Shown: positions 31,814-36,010 of the stretch, piece after piece | Layout of the letters: each line of letters begins with the position of its first letter | Position numbering within the stretch: position 1 is the first letter of the stretch | Assembly (NCBI GenBank): GCA_029782475.1 | Contig: JARPSM010000040.1 | Coordinates: forward strand, 1-36,010 | From: Nitrososphaerota archaeon | Lineage (GTDB): Archaea; Thermoproteota; Nitrososphaeria; Nitrososphaerales; Nitrosopumilaceae | DNA: 36,010 bases | Direction of reading: 5' to 3' | Translations under genes and position numbers: made by a program | The notes under the pieces: generated by a model | Seen by the model: the letters and a program-made list of their open reading frames with translations, nothing else | Databases searched by the model: none | What the model was told of the DNA's origin: nothing

Positions 31814-33545
31814 TTACAAATAATATCATACATCCAATCACAAACCCCTTGGTAATTTTTAATGAATTATCTAATGCCTTGGAATAATCCTCATAAATTC
31901 CCTGTCCCATCACTTTTACATTTGATTCATTTTCTAAAATTTCGAATTTTGCTGATGCGGTATTCTTTTCTGCATTTTTTGCAATTTCAAAAAACCATTT
32001 TGCTAGTTTATCTGCACTTGTAATCAATCCTAATTGATAGTATCCATTTCTATTCCTGGCCTTAACTGGCGCATAATGTGTATCTGATGTGCAAATTTCA
32101 AGTAATTGATAATCTTTTTTTGCAAAAATATCTATAATTTTCTCTCTTACTCCGTTCTCCATGTTGTTGGAATCTGCCCATCCTAAGAAATATTTTTTCT
32201 CATTAATTTTAAGACAAATAATTCCCAATCCTCCCATTCCCAAGTCTTCTGTCCATACATCCATTTCATCAGTATTGGCATAGCCGAGCTCTATTGGAAA
32301 ACTCTCTTTTGTAATTAGAGTGTCCAAACATGATTTGGCAGCTTTTAACATGTCTTCTCCATCTTCTTTTGAAATTTCCTCACCCATTGCATTATGAGTA
32401 TCGACAATTAGTGTTCTTGAATAATTTCTATTATTTGCATACTGGACTATTTCTGTTTTCATGTAACTGGGAAGATCCTCCATACCTTGCGGTGATAATG
32501 ATAAAAACAATAATGGATTGTTCTCAAAAAGCAAACCTGTCACTCTAGCTTTGTTTATTTGAACTGTTACTGGCTCTGTACATTTCATACCTGCCTCTTT
32601 GACTTTGCTGTTCTCTAAATCTTTCAAATATTTTTCAACTTCCTTTCTTGATGGAAGATTCAATGCATGATCTGAAATACTGTGCATGACCATTGCTGAT
32701 GATGACAAATTTTTGTAAATTAGGTAAGGGATGTTGCTTCCTCCTACAGGGTGATATGGTCCTGGATGTATTCCTGGTAACACCATTCTGAATCCTTTTT
32801 GGTTATTCTTTGTTGAAAATTTTATCTGTGACGTATTTATTTTGGTTTCATTTGAGCGTTCTTCCATGAGCATTTCTGCATCTTCAAAATCATTCCCTTG
32901 AGATGCAAGATATGCTTGAATTGTTTTATGAGTGCTTTCCATTCCTGGTCTTCCTGCTCTGTCTGTTACAAATGACCATACACTTGCAATTATGATGAAA
33001 GATACTCCATATCCTAATCCAATTGGTTCGCCAAGTATTGAAATCCATAAATCTTGTGGAACTAATACCAAAAACATTGCTAGTGGTTGAATGAGACAAA
33101 TGGCCCAAGCTTTTTTTAGACTTGCACCAAGTGTTGTAGTATAAATTCCTATTCTGAAACTTGCAAAAAGTAATAATCCAAAAGTAATGAAGAATACTTG
33201 TAAATCTTTTGATAAAACTATGCTTGAAAGTATTCCCATCAAAAGTGTGACAGTCCACAACATATTTCCAAAAAGAGATGAATGCAATGATTTTGAATAT
33301 TCTTTCTTTTTTGCAAATCGTGTATCTAATAATTGTGTTAAAGCTAATACACCTAAAACAATTGGCAACCTGTACCAATTCTCTTCAAACCCTAAATTGC
33401 CTAAATATCCAAAATATACTGCAAGAACTGTAACTGATGCTACTATCATTGAAACAACTAGTGAGAAATATTTTGATGATGGATTAACCAGAGTAAGGGA
33501 AAATCTATTGTGTATATTTGAAACATCGTCTACTTCTTGTTCCAT
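31797..33545 (-). CDS. DUF2070 family membrane protein
   Basis: 582 aa. Residues about 27-195 hold six hydrophobic helices; a large soluble domain follows, and a last helix ends the protein (GFVIGCMILFVTSLFL). The soluble domain has conserved-looking His/Asp sites: LPGIHPGPYHPVGGSN (H260, H265), MHSISDHALNLPS, IVDTHNAMGEEI, CTSDTHYAPVKARNRNG. These could bind a metal and suggest a hydrolase, which is an inference; the archaeal DUF2070 family has no established role. It starts 7 bp after the stop of sec61-beta, so the two are co-transcribed. Confidence 0.88.
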   Translation of the reverse strand: MEQEVDDVSNIHNRFSLTLVNPSSKYFSLVVSMIVASVTVLAVYFGYLGNLGFEENWYRLPIVLGVLALTQLLDTRFAKKKEYSKSLHSSLFGNMLWTVTLLMGILSSIVLSKDLQVFFITFGLLLFASFRIGIYTTTLGASLKKAWAICLIQPLAMFLVLVPQDLWISILGEPIGLGYGVSFIIIASVWSFVTDRAGRPGMESTHKTIQAYLASQGNDFEDAEMLMEERSNETKINTSQIKFSTKNNQKGFRMVLPGIHPGPYHPVGGSNIPYLIYKNLSSSAMVMHSISDHALNLPSRKEVEKYLKDLENSKVKEAGMKCTEPVTVQINKARVTGLLFENNPLLFLSLSPQGMEDLPSYMKTEIVQYANNRNYSRTLIVDTHNAMGEEISKEDGEDMLKAAKSCLDTLITKESFPIELGYANTDEMDVWTEDLGMGGLGIICLKINEKKYFLGWADSNNMENGVREKIIDIFAKKDYQLLEICTSDTHYAPVKARNRNGYYQLGLITSADKLAKWFFEIAKNAEKNTASAKFEILENESNVKVMGQGIYEDYSKALDNSLKITKGFVIGCMILFVTSLFL

Positions 33546-33552
33546 TGTTCCT

Positions 33553-33717
33553 TCACGGAGCTAAAAATAAATCAATTATCCATGAAACGACAATTAGACT
33601 AATTGGGACTGATACTACAATTTTTGGATCAATTTTGTATCCCTTTGTCTCATCTTCAAAGAATCTCATGAGACCTCCACCTGATGCTGGGAGTGGTGCT
33701 GATTTTTTATCTGCCAT
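33553..33717 (-). CDS. Preprotein translocase subunit Sec61-beta
   Basis: 54 aa, the usual archaeal size. It reads MADKKSAPLPASGGGLMRFF, then EDETKGYKIDPKIVVSVPIS and one C-terminal membrane helix (VPISLIVVSWIIDLFLA). The PLPASGxGLMRFFEDET block is the family signature. It is the small tail-anchored subunit of the SecYE-beta protein channel. Co-transcribed with the DUF2070 gene. Its promoter region is bordered by the IS5-like element beginning 68 bp upstream. Confidence 0.95.
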   Translation of the reverse strand: MADKKSAPLPASGGGLMRFFEDETKGYKIDPKIVVSVPISLIVVSWIIDLFLAP

Positions 33718-33864
33718 TACAATTCGTCATCGCGGATTTTAACATAAAAACTTTATTCTGAGACCAAAATTTAATCCTAAATCGAACTCTGTTTCCTAAT
33801 TCCACATGTTTAGGCACAAATCACGACCGAAAAATATTTGGATCACGGATTTTACAACTATTTT

Positions 33865-34959
33865 GTGTCTCAGAAGATAAAATATGATGACCAACGATAC
33901 ATCTCACGTGGGGAACACTCTTGCATTTGGATTCAGAGACAATGTCTGAAGGCGTTGATGAATTAAACGATGGTAGTGTAGGGCATCCTTTTGTTTATTC
34001 TGATGCATGTTTCATGGCTGCTGCTGCATTATTTAAAAATACAATAAAGATTCCATACAGACAGTTGCAGAGAATCATTGAGATCTGTCTTAAGGGAAAA
34101 GACACTCCAAAATTTTCTGCAATATGGAAGAGAATCAACAAGATAAGATAGAGGACAGTGACGGCAAAACCTGGTTTGCAGATGGAAAAAAGAAGATGGA
34201 GATTGTGTTTCTTGTAGGCGACTCGACAGGCCTCAAACCAACCATCGTGGTGACTGGATGGGAGACAAGTGGAACGTACGACGTGGATTCATAAAGTTGC
34301 ATGTGATGGTGGACAGTAAGACTAAGAAAATATATGCTGCAACTATAACAGATGAGAAGACAGGGGATGCACCGCAATTTAAGAAATTAGTAGACGAGGC
34401 AATGCAGAATATTAAAGACTCACCCAATGTCACTGCATCTGATGAATTGTGTGTTGGTGCAGACGGAGCATATGATTCTAATGAGCATTTTAAACATTGT
34501 AAAGAAAATGATCTGATTCCTGTAATTCCAATAAGGAAGAATTTTTCATATAAAAAAGATGGAGATACTACAAGAAACGAACAGGAGTTGATTCAGCTTG
34601 GCAACTGTAAAATAAATCGTAAAAACAAGCAGGTATTTGATAAACTCACAGAAGAACAGAAACTAGAAAAACAAAAGCAATGGGAAAAAAATTACAAGAA
34701 TGAAATGGCATTAAACAAGCAGGTATTTGATAAACTCACAGAAGAACAGAAATTAGAAAACCAAAAAGAGTGGAAAGAAAATGTCAAATATCAAAGGCGT
34801 TGGGCAGTTGAGATTGCATTTTCTACATACAAAAGGATTTTTGGTGAGAATATCTCCTCAAGCAGTAGATGGGATCAGGTAGTACAAGAGATAAAATTCA
34901 AGATTATGATATACAACAAGATGATTGACAGGGCAATGGAGGTGGTGGTGGGAGTCTAA
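33865..34959 (+). pseudogene. IS5-like DDE transposase, three frameshifts
   Basis: Frame 1 starts the protein (KIKYDDQRYISRGEH), shifting to frame 0 near 33916 (LHLDSETMSEGVDELNDGS, VYSDACF, KIPYRQLQRI). The next shift, to frame 2, falls near 34145 (EDSDGKTWFADGKKK ... VGDSTGLK, first Asp), and another, to frame 1, near 34237 (TNHRGDWMGDKWNVRRGFIK). The last part, from 34258, carries the second Asp (VGADGAYDS) and the Glu (WAVEIAFSTYKR). All three catalytic residues survive but in different frames, so it cannot make a working enzyme without recoding. A 90-bp internal duplication adds about 30 residues. Confidence 0.88.
34624..34787 (+). repeat. Direct duplication, 90-bp period, in the transposase gene
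   Basis: AACAAGCAGGTATTTGATAA begins at 34624 and again at 34714. About 54 bp after each start are nearly identical (GAAACTAG/GAAATTAG, AAAAACAA/AAAACCAA), and similarity fades toward 34697/34787. The period, 90 bp, keeps the frame and gives NKQVFDKLTEEQKLE twice, between the second Asp and the Glu. Confidence 0.92.
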
Positions 34960-35309
34960 AAGAACACCATGACAAATCTGGGATAGTGAAAATCTAAGTC
35001 AGAATTGGGAAACAGAGTTACTTGCAGGTTATCGGCTATAATATGACGGCATAGTCTCTGAGAAAACAAAATTGACGGGATGTATAACTAGCGTGAGCTA
35101 TAACATAAAATGCAAAAAATCCAAGAATTCCTTATGTTTTGGCGAGATGTGGTTTTTAATGCATCGAGTTTGATGTGAAATGCTGGAAATTATGCCTTGA
35201 AAAATCTGTAAAATTGTCAAAAGTGGACAAAGCCCACCCACCTAAATTATTCTTCAATCAAATTGACGCTTAGAGTTGAGGTTATAATGTTGTAATTTGT
35301 GTAAACATC

Positions 35310-35768
35310 ATGGCATCCGATGGCGAGATTGTAATGGAAATCGATGAAAATTTTCTAATTGAAACAAATGAAAAAGTTCTCTTAAGAGAAAAGGAAAGAG
35401 CCGGCAAAAAAGTCTACATTGAGACTGTCCCTCAAAATCTTGCTCGCGTATTGCCTAAAGTAAGCGAGTATGGTACTTCTGGAAATATAGAACAAGATTT
35501 GATTCAAAAAACAGCTGCCATAATGGCTGCTGTTCCTTGGACTCAGGCGTTCTTTGATGGCAATAGAAGAACATCGATCGTTGTAGCAGGAACATTTCTA
35601 CGCGATAATGGCTATGAATTAGATATTAGTCCAGAAGAAGAAAATAAAAAACTAAGAGAAATGTTAAGTGAGATCAAGAAACATCAACGTGACCTTGAGC
35701 CGACTATCATGAAGCAGTTGTTTTTATATATCTCAGAAAGGATGAACAAGTATGAGCCCAAAACATGA
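35310..35768 (+). CDS. Fic/Doc-like protein lacking the catalytic histidine
   Basis: 152 aa. The Fic motif HPFx[D/E]GNxR appears as QAFFDGNRRT (residues 79-88): the nucleotide-loop D83-G84-N85 and R86-R87 remain, but the catalytic His is Gln 79 and Pro is Ala. After the motif comes VVAGTFLRDNGYELDISPEE, typical of Doc-like folds. The N-terminus (EIDENFLIETNEKVLLREK) is not recognised. Fic enzymes transfer AMP or phosphate to proteins; loss of His should remove or change activity. An AT-rich GTTATAAT at 35281-35288 fits a leaderless promoter. It lies between an IS5 remnant and an IS66 fragment, and overlaps a 27-codon ORF by 17 bp. Confidence 0.75.
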   Translation: MASDGEIVMEIDENFLIETNEKVLLREKERAGKKVYIETVPQNLARVLPKVSEYGTSGNIEQDLIQKTAAIMAAVPWTQAFFDGNRRTSIVVAGTFLRDNGYELDISPEEENKKLREMLSEIKKHQRDLEPTIMKQLFLYISERMNKYEPKT

Positions 35769-35835
35769 GAAAACCACTGACGAACTCATTGAGAAATACT
35801 CTAAACTCTTAGATGATCTTGCTACTGACGATTAA
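35752..35835 (+). CDS. 27-aa ORF overlapping the Fic gene
   Basis: From ATG 35752: MSPKHEKTTDELIEKYSKLL, ending DDLATDD. A single charged helix that begins inside the 3' end of the Fic-like gene in another frame, so the two would be translationally coupled. Position and size recall small partners of Fic/Doc systems, but it lacks the [S/T]xxxE[G/N] inhibitory motif. It may simply be chance coding in an AT-rich stretch. Confidence 0.35.
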   Translation: MSPKHEKTTDELIEKYSKLLDDLATDD

Positions 35836-35888
35836 TTTCTAAAAATATTATATTTTCATTCCCAAAATAATGGTATGAATCAAGCACT

Positions 35889-36010
35889 TTAGATGTATTT
35901 TGCCAACTCAGTGAACGGATCTAGTTCCCTTATTCTCCAGGTCTCAAAACATGTTAGAAAAACAGACAGCCTCCTCATTCCCTTTTGGCTTTTCATCTGT
36001 CTGCGAACAT
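35889..36010 (-). CDS. IS66-type transposase, C-terminus only (runs off right edge)
   Basis: The minus strand, open at the edge, reads VRRQMKSQKGMRRLSVFL, then TCFETWRIRELDPFTELAKYI and TAA at 35889-35891. It aligns with the end of the left IS66 remnant: KGM/TGM, SVFLTCFETW versus ANIMT-MVTW, and LDPFTELAKYI versus LDLGTQLRKYL. A second, different member of the same family. Unlike the left copy, no stop or shift is seen in the visible 40 residues, so the element may be intact beyond the window. Confidence 0.65.
   Translation of the reverse strand, partial: VRRQMKSQKGMRRLSVFLTCFETWRIRELDPFTELAKYI

Larger units (their letters stand above)
33785..35019. mobile_element. Degenerate IS5-like insertion sequence (1235 bp)
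   Basis: Terminal inverted repeats: AACTCTGTTTCCTAATTC (33785-33802) and its partner GAATTGGGAAACAGAGTT (35002-35019), one mismatch in 18. It contains one broken DDE transposase gene. The 8 bp outside the ends (CTAAATCG left, ACTTGCAG right) do not match, so the insertion is old or one flank was rearranged. The ends match the 101-bp MITE at 141-241. IS5-family assignment is from the transposase; the ISH1 branch is suggested by the 8-bp duplication at the MITE. Confidence 0.88.

Noticed and set aside
33921-34151. Intact 76-aa gene
   Set aside because: It is only one frame segment of the broken IS5-like transposase; family sequence continues in other frames on both sides.
35110-35170. Short ORF between the IS5 element and the Fic gene
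   Set aside because: About 20 codons with no coding character; the 290-bp gap otherwise shows only a TATA-like site for the Fic gene.

Overview
The window comes from an AT-rich archaeal chromosome, most likely a marine ammonia-oxidising archaeon of the Nitrosopumilus/Nitrosarchaeum type (Nitrososphaerota). The evidence is a TATA-binding protein, Sec61-beta, class I lysyl-tRNA synthetase, archaeal Elp3, type II methionine aminopeptidase, Tsr3, CofG/CofH, DUF2070 and DUF1512 proteins, a CCA-encoding tRNA-Pro, and many genes with a TATA-like box about 25-27 bp before the start codon, which suggests leaderless mRNAs. No ammonia-oxidation genes lie in this window, so the lineage is an inference from gene content.

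The two edges are accessory and decayed. On the left (1-1820) are the N-terminus of an HTH transposase/integrase, a 101-bp MITE with perfect 17-bp inverted ends and an 8-bp target duplication, a broken IS66-family transposase inside an 11-bp inverted repeat, and two host pseudogenes. On the right (33785-36010) are a degenerate IS5-like element whose ends match the MITE, a Fic/Doc-like gene without the usual catalytic His followed by a 27-codon ORF, and the C-terminus of a second IS66-type transposase running off the edge.

Between them are about 32 kb of compact housekeeping genes. 1860-5107: ferritin, several very small proteins (one Cys-rich, two single-span membrane proteins on either side of a palindromic operator), a PPOX-like flavoprotein and a coiled-coil protein. 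5110-8630: an elp3-lysS operon and a histone-H1-like basic repeat protein. 8678-13660: a Kef-type antiporter, purM, a PAC2 protein, a winged-helix regulator with a perfect operator over its own start codon, and a CaCA-type exchanger. 13668-20304: one long minus-strand run, SRPBCC - GT2 - HtrA - cofG - cofH - tldE, linking F420 precursor synthesis to a TldE-type peptidase and envelope functions.

20325-24684 holds a GC-rich candidate structured RNA, a tRNA-binding OB-fold protein, TBP, a DUF1512-like protein with zinc-ribbon partners, Map, tRNA-Pro(UGG) and a probable box C/D sRNA just after it. 24819-33717 holds a 1092-aa secreted protein with a lamin-tail domain and seven Ig-like repeats, Tsr3, a membrane-anchored family-5 solute-binding protein whose two halves appear to be in swapped order, a PD-(D/E)XK-like protein divergent from it across a 10+10 bp palindrome, and a sec61-beta/DUF2070 pair.

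The best leads are the MITE/IS pair, the permuted binding protein, the two RNA candidates, the three palindromic operators and the altered Fic protein. I saw no CRISPR array and no rRNA.
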